Part shown: positions 48,160 to 59,599 of the stretch, in pieces
Numbering within the stretch: the stretch's first letter is position 1
Layout: the number at the start of each line of letters is the position of its first letter
Source: Plectrocnemia conspersa
Taxonomy: Eukaryota; Arthropoda; Insecta; Trichoptera; Polycentropodidae
Direction of reading: 5' to 3'
Length of the DNA: 64,000 nt
NCBI GenBank assembly: GCA_009617715.1
Contig: VTFK01000013.1
Coordinates: forward strand, 1,693,001 to 1,757,000
Program-made: the position numbers and the translations under genes
Notes under the pieces: generated by a model
Told to the model about the DNA's origin: nothing
Seen by the model: the letters and a program-made list of their open reading frames with translations, nothing else
Database searches by the model: none

Positions 48160-48312
48160 CGGTGAATGTGTATTTCCAGTAAAAATATATTTTGACTAAC
48201 ATTTAAGTAAAATCATATAATAATTCGTTTTACTCGAAGATATATTTTTCTACAAGTGAAAATAAAATTATTTTATAAGTGCTAGTGAAATTTTATGCTG
48301 CTCTTAACTGGC
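48160..48312. repeat. MITE family E, short copy
   Basis: It begins GGTGAATGTGTATT...AGTAAAAATATATTTTGACT, like the left end of the 16878 element. It ends AGTGAAATTTTATGCTGCTCT, the reverse complement of the internal AGAGCAGC(G)TATAATTTTACT segment of that element. It is therefore a rearranged or deleted copy. Confidence 0.5.
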
Positions 48313-48839
48313 ATGTGAGTTGTGAAATGTTTAAAAAAAAAGACGAAAGTGTGTTTTTTTAACTGACAGTTGTGAGCATTTATTGAATAGAAAATTATGT
48401 TTATTTTATATTGTATAAGTGACCATCATATGCAGATAAATATCAATTTAGAAAAATGCTACAGAAAAGTCATGAAATTATGTGCATTATTTACTTGCAT
48501 CATAAATGTGGCTTTTGCGTAATATGCCTCCGAGAGGATGCACTTAGAAGTTAGGTGATAATAAATCAATGCATATTTATTTTTGGCCACACAATGCAAT
48601 AACACATTTTTTACAAAATCACAAAGCTATCCGAAATAAAAGTGACTTTCACAGATTGTTTGTCAAAAAAAATGCACAATAAAAGGGACATGTGTCAAAA
48701 AAATGCAAAAGCAAAGTCTAAATTTTAATATCTTACCGTTACACATACACCCAACACCCGCGTAAAATTTTAAATGTATATCACAAACGCGCCATGTTTA
48801 TTATATTTTTTCTACATGGTAAAATCCTGACATCCTGTA

Positions 48840-49230
48840 TACAGACTTCGGTTGAATTATCGTGGATGTTGGTGAAGTTTGAAAGCGGCGTATTAGTTTT
48901 CGGCTAATGCGGATCCTTTACGAGCGCAGTTGCGAATAATTACAGGCTAGGAGCAGATGCGCTTTATCACTTAAGAGCGTTTCCACTTTATAACCCAACC
49001 TCGAGGCGTGTTGTTGTTGTTGCTACTGCTATCATCCTCTTCTGAATATGAGAAATACCCCGTTGGAAAAAGTCAGTAGTAGCATCTCGGATGTTGCGAA
49101 ATCCGGTGCAATCTTCTCAGTTCCGTCTGAACCGGTAGCAATATTTTTCAGCTCGATTGTTCGTAGCGTTTTGTGTTCTAACGGGAAACGACGATAAAAA
49201 ATGAGATGAACCGTAACGATCTGTAACACA
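48840..49230. other. GC-richer island, possible but unsupported exon
   Basis: The minus-strand frame at 49032-49229 lies behind an acceptor-like GTGTTACAG, but the peptide matches no family known to me. GTTGTTGTTG at 49011 is a short microsatellite. I treat the island as non-coding. Confidence 0.25.
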
Positions 49231-49654
49231 CGTTACGCTTTGTTTGTGTGTATGTGTACAGAATGATATAAGGGAGGGAATTAATCATAATGTTAGTCAT
49301 TGCTCCAGACAGGTGACTGTTGTGTGCTTTTGTTGGTTTTTTGATAACTCTGTACAAACACAATGGGCTTAACTTTGCCAACACATTCCGTATATAAACT
49401 CGAATACAAAAATAAAAGGTAAATATAATTTTTATTGTAAATATAATTTCGATTCTTGCGCTGACGGGTAAATAATACATTCTGATGGATCGCGTTAGTG
49501 TTGGAAATTACGTGTTTGTTGAATAAATCATAATATTAGAAATTCATTTGAGTTTTGAATATCTGAGGGTTGATTAAAAGAAAATTTTAATTATTTTATA
49601 GGAATATATATATCATATATAATATATACAATAAAAATATGTACTACCTAGCTC

Positions 49655-49830
49655 ACGATATTTATATGTTAATTAAGAAAATCTAGACAAAACAAAACTA
49701 ATGATCGCTCAGATTTATAATTATATAAAAAATACTAATGTTGATCTCCTAGACACGATAGAAATTTAAAAACATTAAGGTCCATATTGTATTCAACCCC
49801 AGATCTTTCAGGAATGATATATTTTTGACA
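49655..49830 (-). repeat. dispersed repeat family B, copy 4 (possible tRNA-derived SINE)
   Basis: It contains AAAATCTAGAC, CTCCTAGACACGATAGAAAT, AAAAACATTAAGGTCCATAT and ATTCAACCCCAGATCTTTCA. On the minus strand the last reads as a degenerate B box. This is the same order as the other three copies. Confidence 0.55.
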
Positions 49831-49839
49831 TAACTAGTT

Positions 49840-51510
49840 TCAGAAACCGTGGTAAAAAGTTTTGAGGGCAGTCAGTGAATTCGCATCAATTAGAATAAAA
49901 ACATACTAATTAAAAAATCTAAATGTTTATAAATTTTTTTAGTAAATTATGTAACACTTAATTGAGTTATTAAAAAAATAATATAATAATGCAAAACAAA
50001 TCCGAAAACATGAGTTAAACATTCTTGGGTGAAATTTACGCTAATATTTATTACTAATTATTTGCATAAAACGTCAAAGACCATTTCTGGTTTGTATAAT
50101 TAACAATGCTAAAATAAATTATGATTAAAAAAATACGCTATAAGATTTTTGCGTCGGCAGAATATTAAACGTTTTGAGAGAAAGTAATGTAATAAAAGTT
50201 CATTATAATAACTGAGAGCAATTTAATCGTATTTGTTATGCTAAATTTTAACGTAAATAATGTCGAAATTGATTTTTACGTGCTTTAAGAATTGTGTTTT
50301 AATATTAAATAAATGAAAAATACCACTGACTATTGCCTTAGTAATAATTATTGTGCCTTATTATTTTAATTTAAGCTTGACCTTTAAAACCTAAAATTAC
50401 TTTGAGCTTAAGTCTGGCATTTTTAGGAGGTTTATTTTTTTATCGATCGACCTTTAGACCACTTAAATTATACAGTTAAGGTGTGTGGGTATTTAATTAA
50501 ATGTATTGGATGCTCTGGTTGTGACATTGCAACTTGAAATTTAGGATGAGAAAAGCAATTACCACCATTGTGACATAAATAGGGCAAGTTTAAACAAAAG
50601 GCAAATTTTTGAGTATTTACGGTGATTGAAAAATAATTACATTCCCACTTTAGCTGGCTTGCTTAAAGCTAATCACTAAAATGCGTATTTTATTAATTTA
50701 CCATAAATTATATATCAAACCAATTTGGATAACTTTAAGTTTTTTATATGTACATTATCTTGGCAATTAAGTGAAATTAATCTGCCTTAACTGACGTACA
50801 TAGTTTCTTAAATACATAAAAAAAATTGTGGCAACCGTGAAACTGTGAAACAAGATAACGTAGTTTCTAAAACAAATTTTTAAAAATAAGAGTGTGAAAA
50901 AAGCTTAAAAAAAATCTTTAGTAAATCACTAGTTCCGAATGCTTTTAAGAAACCCCTCCCTTTACCAGGCGCTAGAGATATTAATAATTTTGAGCCACGC
51001 TAGATCTAAGCTATGCAAATAGCGCATAGTTTCTCAAACTCTTGGCATATCAGGTCTATTGAAGACCTGAAAACCATCATTAATCATTAGTCCTTGGCCG
51101 GGCTCCCCAATAAAAAATTCCCTAAGCCTCCGCGAGACTGAATCTATGGATCGAGGCCCTCTTTTAAGTCAGTCAAGAGTCTACGCCCACAACTCTAATA
51201 TTAGCTTTTATTTTTTTACTATATTTTTATTTTTTATACTTCAATTGTAAATGTTTTTTTTTAATTATAACCACCAGAATTCTATTTATTTATTTATTTT
51301 TTATTAAACTGTAGGTAATATAAATTATAAACATCAAAATGGTTATGAATTAGTAACATGTACAGTATATATAATTCGTATAATAAACGTTTTATAATAT
51401 ATAAAAAGTAGGAAGATGTCTTGAAACGATTTAAAAAAAGGGTCCAGTAAGTTTATACACTATGATGATATATTTGATCGTAAAGGGCTTTCAGATAGAA
51501 TAAAAACCTT
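49840..51510. other. mostly AT-rich stretch
   Basis: A mixed-composition patch at 50940-51200 contains GGTCTATTGAAGACC, a short hairpin, near 51053. No gene was recognised. Confidence 0.4.
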
Positions 51511-51516
51511 ATCACG

Positions 51517-51690
51517 CTTCTATAACCTCCCTATAGTCCAAATCTAGCTCCAGGCTATATCTTCCTGTTCACTTAGTTAAGATCAAAGTTAAAGGCATTA
51601 GTGGATTTTATAAAATATCCAAACTTTAAGAACAGCTACGATTAGAAGAAAAAAATGCTAAAACCACTGTGTAATTTTCCAATGGTCGTA
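51517..51690 (+). pseudogene. mariner transposase relic (catalytic C-terminal part)
   Basis: One frame reads PPYSPNLAPGYIFLF, a stop, then LRSKLKA. This matches the PPYSPDLAP-D-FLF-KLK--LKG block that carries the last catalytic residue in mariner transposases. Here the position expected to hold that Asp reads Gly-Tyr. Stops and poor similarity on both sides show a dead fragment. Confidence 0.65.
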
Positions 51691-52009
51691 CTTTAAAATA
51701 AGATATTAAATTTAAATAAAAATACAGTATACTTATTTTTTAAGATAATAAATGACATATTACTTTAATTTAGAGTTCGTTTAGTTTATTTTTTATTAAA
51801 ATTAAAAATTAGATATTCTAATTTATTTTTGTAGCAATGTTCATGAATCATCCTATAAAAACTTATTATTATTCCATTTTACATTATTGTCTAAATTACG
51901 ACAAAAACTTAAGGGCGTAAATCATTAGATATATATTTTTAAAATACCATCCCTTTTAAAAAGCAGAGTTGTATAACATTTTAATGCCTATTGAAAAGTC
52001 ATAACGAAA

Positions 52010-52390
52010 ACGCGGTCGCGCGGTGTAATAATAATAGTTGGCTTGGCATGCTTAACGACATGTCCGCCTCGCCCAGCGCCCCTCAAACTTTTCCCACAAT
52101 TTATTTAATTCGATACGCAGTCCGCGCGTAATCCGCGAAACTTTTTCCCGCAGCATCCGCCCGGGGCGTTTCTTTCGATTGTAAATCTCTCGGAACGATT
52201 CAATATTGCCTCCGTTAACGCCCCTCCCGCGTACCCCTCTCCACACCCCAATGTTTGGTGGTCGTATTAAAAATTCTTTGCTGCGACTCGACCGCTGGCC
52301 GTGACTTGAAAAACTCTGAAACGCTTCAAGAATGTCTGCCATGTAAATTTTGCGTATTTGCGACCGAGCGCCGTTATTTCAATATATACT
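52010..52390. other. GC-richer non-coding island
   Basis: A 96-codon ATG frame exists on the minus strand (52052-52342), rich in Arg and Gly. It has no splice sites or family resemblance that I can support. It is most likely a chance frame in GC-rich DNA, though a short exon cannot be excluded. Confidence 0.3.
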
Positions 52391-52399
52391 TTCATATGT

Positions 52400-53930
52400 C
52401 ATGCGTAATCGCCAAAGTTTTTTGTGTTTAGGCAGATGTTCGACCTTATGGTATATATACTAAGGTCAGTTTCAGAATATAAACTAGAACATAAATAGGG
52501 ATAAAGTAAATCATTAAAATGTGTACATATTACAAGGAACCAAATCTTTTGATTTTAGATTTATAAGAGTTGCAGTAAATGCGTGATCGTGATCAGCGAA
52601 AGGAATAAAATTTACATATAGTATTTTTGATTTCATAAATGGAGAAATTTAACTGTATTTTTATACCCATAGCCTATATTAAACATTTTGATAAAAGGTG
52701 GCATTGTTTTACGTTACTAAAATAATTTAAAATGTATATATTGCGTTCTTTAATCTTTATTACGTTCACACAGTGTTTTTACAGGCTTAAGTTAAATTAT
52801 TTTTATCTATCTATAATGTGCAAATAGACTGACAGCAAAATTGCGTTACGCGAAAAGGTGTGAACGGACTGTAATGTGTTAATGCAAAAATATATAAATA
52901 TGTATCTATTTATTTTGTTTTGAAGTACCTTTACTATTAACAAACGTTTAAATATTATATTAGATCTAACTGTTAATTTATTTTATTTACATTAAATTTA
53001 AGAGAGAAGCTCTATAGTCTTTGATGATGAAGATATGCTACCTATTAATAAAAAAGTTCTGCTAAAAAAAGCAGGTAAAACTAAACTTTTGGCTCTGATA
53101 TCTTAAATGCTCAGATAGATTATATAAACTAGATTTTTTTATTAATTCACACAAAAAAAATATATATAGTGGCAGCAAACGAATAGGACATTCGCAAAAT
53201 TGTGAAACGCCATATTAAGCTTAAATTTAGAACAAAATTTCTCTAAAATTGCATTTTTTTCTTTATTTTATAAGTAATATATAAACACGATTAAATATAT
53301 TTAAATTATAAGTAAACGTTAAAAATTTAATACAACAGAAAATACAAAAAAAAATAATACCTATATTATTTTACAGGGTGGTCTTTTGTCATTAAAACAG
53401 CTTTATAATTATCCGGCATTGTAACAAAATATTTTTTTTTCATGTACAATATAACAATACTGACAATAATAAAAAAAAATGATGTCAGAATTATGCCGTA
53501 ACGAACACTAAAACAGTCGATGGTTATATTCATTATTTAACAATCGTAAATAAATATCAAACTCAATTTCTGCAATTAAGAACCATAATAAATATCAAAC
53601 TGAATATCTGATTAAATTCAATAATAAAAAACTGATTCAGACCTATAAAAACGAAAGGTGGTCGTATAAACTTAAAAAAGTAGAACCAGCAGATAAATTA
53701 TTATAAAAAAAAAACTAAATCGTTTAGGAATAAATTCACAGAAATTCCACTGTTAAAAACTAGAAATATCATAGCTTAGTTTATTAGCTGAGGCTTTTTC
53801 TATATCGTACTAACACACTAAAAATAAATTAACACTCAAAAACTAACAACGATATAAATAGATTGACAAGAAAAATAGAAGCTTCCGCGGTAGATATGGA
53901 TTTATTTCCAAAATATTAAATATCATTAAA
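52400..53930. other. AT-rich non-coding stretch
   Basis: The part after 53640 may hold further decayed jockey sequence leading into the relic at 53970, but no motif is clear. Two related words, ATAAATATCAAACT, occur at 53549 and 53589. Confidence 0.4.
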
Positions 53931-53969
53931 AATTTGAACCTTTGATTATATTTTAGGTTATCACCAACC

Positions 53970-54510
53970 ATTTAACAACCGATAAAATTCATATGATAAA
54001 AAACCCTGATAAGGATCCTACAATTCTGAGTAGTTCGCTTCATCAGTTTATTACCATCATTTATTAATATAATTAAAAAAATCCTTATACCTTCAAAAGC
54101 ATCTCAGGGTAATAAAATTAATAACGATTAATTTGACTTTTACAAAAATCCCTCATTAACGTAATAGTATGACGAAGCATATATGCGCTAATTTAAAGTT
54201 ATTTTATTGTGAGATATAGAACAAGTTTTCGACACGGTATGACATGACGGTTTGATTCATAAACAATACAAATATAAAACCCCTGACTAATTCGCTCATA
54301 CCTGAGAATAAATTACATAAATCATTTGAAATCTGAAGTAAATATTTTAAAAGGTGAAAAATTAAAATTAATCGAAATAAAACAGAAGCAATTATTTACA
54401 CAATACACTGCCTGTCATTATTCCGAAATTTACAGGGCAGTAATGTAAATTGGAAAACAATCGTTAAATCCCTAGTATTACACCTGAACTACAATCTTAA
54501 TTTGGAACTT
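53970..54510 (+). pseudogene. jockey-like reverse transcriptase relic
   Basis: Broken frames read HMIKNPDKDPTILSSSLHQF (the M-I-KPGKDP--PSSYRPIS block), DFYKNPS (F-F---HST), DIEQVFDTV and HDGLIHK (the catalytic DI-QAFD-VWHDGL-HKL block), LIRSYL, and NKTEAI..T. The order matches RT domains 0-A-B. Many stops and frameshifts mark it as inactive, and FADD is not preserved. Confidence 0.8.
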
Positions 54511-54515
54511 GCTTT

Positions 54516-54716
54516 AAAGTTATATTTTTGATACTGCTGGTTCAATACAGCTTTGGCGAGTCACTAATTACGACGTTGGCGGGTCAATTGCATCGTTTTT
54601 TGACATACCAAAAAAGGTTTTTGGATATAATAGAACGCATTGTCTATCGCACATCCTTTCTCACACAACTTATGAATGCTTACTGGGACGATGTGCTTAT
54701 ATGTGTTTCATAAAAT
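54516..54716 (+). pseudogene. non-LTR retrotransposon ORF2 C-terminal fragment
   Basis: The frame reads LLVQYSFGESL, GQLHRFLTYQKRFLDIIER and YRTS. It resembles the segment after the RT domain in which a hydrophobic strand is followed by QK+-++II. It either continues the relic just upstream or belongs to another element type. Confidence 0.45.
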
Positions 54717-55038
54717 ATTAATAATTATTAGGCTATACTTTTGGTTTCGAGTTGGTTTCTATTTTTATTGGCTCGAAACGCTTGTAGTTGTTCAAATAAA
54801 TTTAAATTAATTGTACAGATGGTTCAAACCCGCACAAAAATTTATATTATTTATTATTCATCATCGATAGAGAAATATTAAAGAGTATATTTTATGATTT
54901 TAGCATTGCTTCTATATACAAAGAATTTTACGTTAAAATATTATATTGGTATATATATATTTTTTTTTTTAATAAATTATTTAAATGAAAAATAGAAGAC
55001 TGGGTTTCAAGAAATAAAAAAATTACTGAAGAATAATA

Positions 55039-55580
55039 CTATGTACTATTATTATTATTATTATTTTATTAATTTATTTAGCTTAATAGCTAATCTTTAC
55101 ATCTAACAAATTTAGTAAACATATATAAAAATATATAAAAAATACATAACAGAAAGAAAAAATAAAAATATACAATAATAAAGTCTTAATATTATAATTT
55201 ATTTTTATATGTACGAAGGTGTTTTTTTATTCCATTTATGAAACCCGTTATATTTTTGCTGTTTCGGATTTCTCTTGGAAGACTATTATATAAATCAAAA
55301 CCTCCGTACATAATTCCCCTAGCCGTACTCGTTTTCTTATACTTAATTTTCTTTATTTCTAGTATTATATTTATGTACATCTTTATTTCTTATTAAATAC
55401 TTATTAAAATAATCAGGTAACATATTATTTTCTAACTTATATATAAATACTAAAACATTCATACTCAATATTTCTTGAACATTTAACCATTCTAATCTAT
55501 CAATCATACTTTTACAATTAGTTAATCTATTTTTATTTAAGATTACTCTCATTGCCCTATTTTGTAATTTTGCAACATTT
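55039..55580 (-). mobile_element. 3' end of a non-LTR retrotransposon (family G, copy 2) with (TAA)n tail
   Basis: On the minus strand 55580-55343 reads KLQNRAMRVIL, RLEWLNVQEIL, VFIYKLENNMLPDYF and YNTRNKEN. After one frameshift, 55380-55192 reads YKKTSTARG, DLYNSLPREIRN and IKKHLRTYKNKL. This is the full conserved C-terminal box of an RTE/CR1/I-like ORF2. About 130 bases of 3' UTR follow, ending in a (TAA)n run at 55042-55063. One frameshift apart, it is well preserved, so it is younger than the other relics here. Confidence 0.82.
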
Positions 55581-55589
55581 GTTTATCTA

Positions 55590-56550
55590 ATTTATTAATT
55601 TATATGTCTATGTCTTATATTTTAACGCAACTTCTTTCTAAGTATCCTATTTTTAGAATTTACAACCAGACTACCTTATTATTTTTCCTAGAAAATTCTC
55701 ATATAAGGTATACGCGCAAATTATTAAAAGGTGTATTTATTTTTATGCTATAAGCACAGTGTACATGTCATGTATAAAATTCTACATCGCGGTTATTTTC
55801 AAACGACCGTATAACTTTATATATGATACTTTATGGCGTATCTTTTTTATTAATATTAAATGATACAATGAACTGTGTGTGGATCATAAAACTAAAGTGC
55901 CAAATCAGCTCACTGCGTAAAACGTCATGTCGCTACAATGGCAATTATTTTTTAATTAAATCATTTTGTCATTTGTATTGGGGCACACGGTTTTATTAAC
56001 GCTGTGTACACAAGGTGTGTAATGATGTAATTAAAATGTATTTTTAAATATATGTACGAGTGAAAATAAATACAATATGACTTAGCACAAAAAATCTAAT
56101 GGTATTGTAATTTAATAATAGGATTCTTTATTAGGATTTAGTAAACTTTTAAGTAATGTAATTATTTTTTTTTAAATTTGGCAGTGCATTAGAAAATTAT
56201 TTTTGATTCACATTATAAATTTTTTAGTTTTTATTTTACTTAAAATTTAATTTTATAGGTTAAAAAAATCGTTTATTCAATATCAAAAATAATATATAGT
56301 TAACAGTACAATATATAATTAATTAGCTTATTTTTTATTTGAAGAATTTATTGCATGTATTGCTTATTTTTACTAATGGTACTCTTACTACAAGTACTAT
56401 TATTAATCGAATGACTTGAAACATACAAACATACACTTCGTGGTATGTATGCAAATGTATGCTATCAGGTCGAAACAAATTATTAATGAAACATTTAACA
56501 CACGCATATGTATATAAATAATGCTTCGTGAAAAGCACTAACGAATATCT
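55590..56550. other. AT-rich non-coding stretch
   Basis: No gene was recognised. The minus-strand frame at 56335-56538 is unsupported. Confidence 0.45.
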
Positions 56551-56559
56551 GGTTACTCC

Positions 56560-57180
56560 CCAATAAACATCCGACGATACAGGCTAGCCCAGAAAAAATG
56601 CAAATGAAACCGTCACGTATCCTTTATTAAATCGCCGCAATCCGCCGATCGCTGTATGACATTTGCTCCGAAGCTGTAACGAAGGGAAACTGTGTCTGTG
56701 CCGGGTCGGAAAATGTGGGCTCGGTTGGAAAATCGTCTGGAAAAACACACAAACACGGTCCCGTCCGGCACTGGGCGGTCCAAAAACGTGTCCCACTCGT
56801 CCCGGCGCAAATATCGTGAATTATTCATAAAGCGCGCCGGTGCTAAATAAAATAAAACCGTCGCAGTTTCCAGGCCACGACGGTCGGGACACGAACCCAC
56901 GACCTTATCCAATTTGTCTCATATTTTGTTTTGGGCGTTTTTGTACCTAAAACCTCCCGCCCCCAGTGTCGACCGCCCTGCGGTTCCACGTACGATCAGA
57001 GGGGAAAAAGTCTGCCCCGGTATCGGAAAATCGGTATTCCTTTTTGTTGATTCAATCGGATGGTTTACGTCGGAAAACCGCTTTTCATCATTGCGAAAAT
57101 CCGATTTTGAATGATTACGTACAGCCATCGTGCGTTTTTTTTTCGATCGACATGTTACGCATTGTTTGTTTTGAGTATCC
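56560..57180. other. GC-richer non-coding island (the longest, about 620 bp)
   Basis: Five overlapping frames of 66-99 codons lie on both strands, the pattern of GC-rich non-coding DNA rather than of one gene. On the minus strand GTGGGTTCGTGTCCCGACC (56881-56899) resembles a pol III B box, but no tRNA fold surrounds it. A conserved regulatory island is the best guess. Confidence 0.3.
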
Positions 57181-57694
57181 TAAATAATTTACTTTAAATA
57201 TATATGTATGTCATTCCTCCAAATATAAACATATGTGAAACTGAAAAGTTAGACACACTAATATGAATAAAACCCAGCTTGAAAAAACAAGGCAATCTCT
57301 ATATGCTGAACAAGCAATTTAAAATTGTAAATGTGGGTTAATTAATGTTTTTATGAGTCAGTTTGAAAGGTGTCGTGGTGAAGTGCCATCAGATGTAATT
57401 ACAACAAGCTTAAGCGTATAACTTTGAATTTTTTATGGCACTTTTCACTTCTGCGAATCCAAACCGTATATAAAACTAGTTACGACACAAATAAATAACG
57501 TTCGAGCTATTTTATTAAACTTGTTACTAGTGAGAATACAAAAAAAATATTTTTGCATTTACATACAAATATCTCGTGGTGGAAATTAAAAATTTTTCAT
57601 TGATAAAATGAAATCATGATTTATGTTTTTTATTTTTCGATAAATTATAAATTTAGATATATGTATTCAATATATATTTATTTTATTAAATCTT

Positions 57695-58010
57695 CCGTTG
57701 TAAATTGAAGTAAGCCTAATGCGTTACAACGGGCAAATCTGTACTGAGTAAGTCAATCAGGTAATAAATACATATAAGTAAGTATTAAGGAACCACAAGA
57801 ATGAAAGTCTAGGAATCGATGACATCTAAATTTCAATAATAAATTATTATGTGTCATATAATTAATATATGTCAATGCAGCTTGGGCCGATTTTTAATAT
57901 TAACACATTTTTAAAAATAAATATTTGAGAGCCGTTGCAGGGCTTGAATCCACAACCTCAGAATTACTAGTTTGAGACGTTATCGACTACGTTATTCCGT
58001 CTTTAAATAG
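57695..58010 (-). mobile_element. tRNA-derived SINE family A, copy 3 (most complete)
   Basis: On the minus strand the head (about 58005-57928) reads AACGTAGTCGATAACGTCTC, then a CTAGTAA loop, then GGTTGTGGATTCAAGCCCTG and CAACGGC. These are the D, anticodon and T arms of a tRNA with a clear B box. The loop would carry AGT, so a tRNA-Thr origin is possible. The body and tail match the copies at 16495 and 18064 and end near GTAACGCATTAGGCTTAC on the minus strand. Confidence 0.75.
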
Positions 58011-59210
58011 TACAAATTACTTAGAAATGGCAGTCAGAATGACATATGCAAATGTCATGTCACCACTGTTCATTCTTTGGGAGGAGTTTTTTTGACAGAC
58101 AGACATACAAGTGTATTTTCTGTTTTATTAATTATTATATAATATTTTTTTCAGTTAATAACGTATTTTATATTTTTAAAATATTATTATATTTATTTAT
58201 TAGTTATTAATCCTTGCATTATAAAATATTCAGAGACTTCAAAATGTACTGTTTGCTAAAAGTTATTCAAGGATTCGATAATAATATTGTCAAACAATGT
58301 TTTTGAAGTGTTAATCGAAAATTCCTGTCCCTTTTTTAACTACCTGCAGCTGTGAATTTAGCGTATCGAATTTCGGCAGATGTGAACCATATAATTTTTT
58401 TTGTATAAATTCAATTTTTAACAAAAAAAAATGCTTTATAAGAATTTTCAAGATAATTAAGAATTTCTGAAGATAAAAAAAAAAACGATTTTAAATTTTT
58501 TTTTTTAGATTTTATAATCATTATAATGGTCTACAAAAAAAAAAACAAGCTGAAACTGTGGGTATCATATTTTGTCAAAAATATAGAAAGTTATATATTA
58601 ACACCATAAAAAAACTGAAATGAATTGTAGGTTAGTAACTAAAAAAGCCCCCCCACGTTTGAGACAGAGAAAAAAATTCTTACATAAAAAACCCAACCAC
58701 AATGTTTTAGTAGTAGATTTTAGAATAATATTTTGAATAACTTTTTCTGAATAACAAACCATTAACTATTTGACCGTCAAATCTGAATTTGCATTAAAAT
58801 TTTAATTCTTAAATCAGATATGGCCAACCCAAATGCTCTTGCTGGCCACTTTAGAAATGTATCATAACACCGAGGGCCACACAAAATTATACCCCTACCT
58901 TAAATCAACAAATTTACACTGAATATTTTTAGTTTTGAGACATTATTTGCACTATTTTAATATTTCTAAAAATTAAGGAAAAGTTTTCGATCATCTGCTT
59001 ATGCAGATGATCTAGCCAGATACTAAAAATATAAAGACAGTGAAATACTATTTAAATATTATTATTTATTAAGAACAGGTCCAAGATTTAGACCTTGATT
59101 CACATCAGATGGAGCTATGTATAATACTAAAATGGATAGATTTAATCTTTAAAAAAAAACTTATGGAAATCCATCTCAATTCTTTGTATATAGATAGGCG
59201 ATAAGTAGTG
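58011..59210. other. AT-rich stretch with a small mixed patch
   Basis: A patch at 58820-58910 contains GGCCAACCC, CTGGCCACTT and GAGGGCCACAC, faintly like hAT-element ends. No gene was recognised. Confidence 0.35.
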
Positions 59211-59212
59211 TA

Positions 59213-59590
59213 TATGTTACAGCGAATATTTATTATCAGTAAAATTATATTTTCACTAGTGTAAATATAATATTAGTCATTTAAAACGTATCAAACAATC
59301 GATTTACAATTTTACTGCTCAGAATCAGTAATACCATATATATTTGTTCACAGACGTATTTTAATATAATCGGAGATTTATAGAATTTGTTTAACTAAAT
59401 TATACAATATTAAAAACAAAGTAAATTAAACCTAAACCTATCTTAAAACGAATTAATCTAAGCGGCACAGATAATTGTCAAATTTAATTTCATAGTTATT
59501 TTAGAGCAGCTATTATTTCACTGGCGCCTATAAATTAGAATATATTTTCGCTATTAGAAATATATATTTAACGGTAAAAATGGCATGATT
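59213..59590. mobile_element. MITE family E, copy 2
   Basis: The left end reads GTTACAGCGAATATTTATTA and TATATTTTCACTAGTG. The internal ATTTTAGAGCAGC and the inverted right end (TTTCACTGG ... AATATATTTTCGCTATTAG) match the 16878 element in order. It has no coding content. Confidence 0.55.
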
Positions 59591-59599
59591 TTTAAAATC

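Noticed and set aside
52052..52342. 96-codon Arg/Gly-rich minus frame
   Set aside because: It has an ATG start but no family resemblance, splice context or tail. The GC-rich composition alone makes such frames likely.
56881..56899. B-box-like GTGGGTTCGTGTCCCGACC on the minus strand
   Set aside because: No A box, anticodon arm or acceptor stem fits around it, so it is neither a tRNA nor a supported SINE.
56613..57187. Several 66-99-codon frames on both strands
   Set aside because: They overlap each other and none resembles a protein. Open frames on both strands are expected in this GC-richer island.
58820..58910. Possible hAT-type transposon end (GGCCAACCC ... GAGGGCCACAC)
   Set aside because: There is only faint similarity to hAT termini, no opposite end and no 8-bp duplication.
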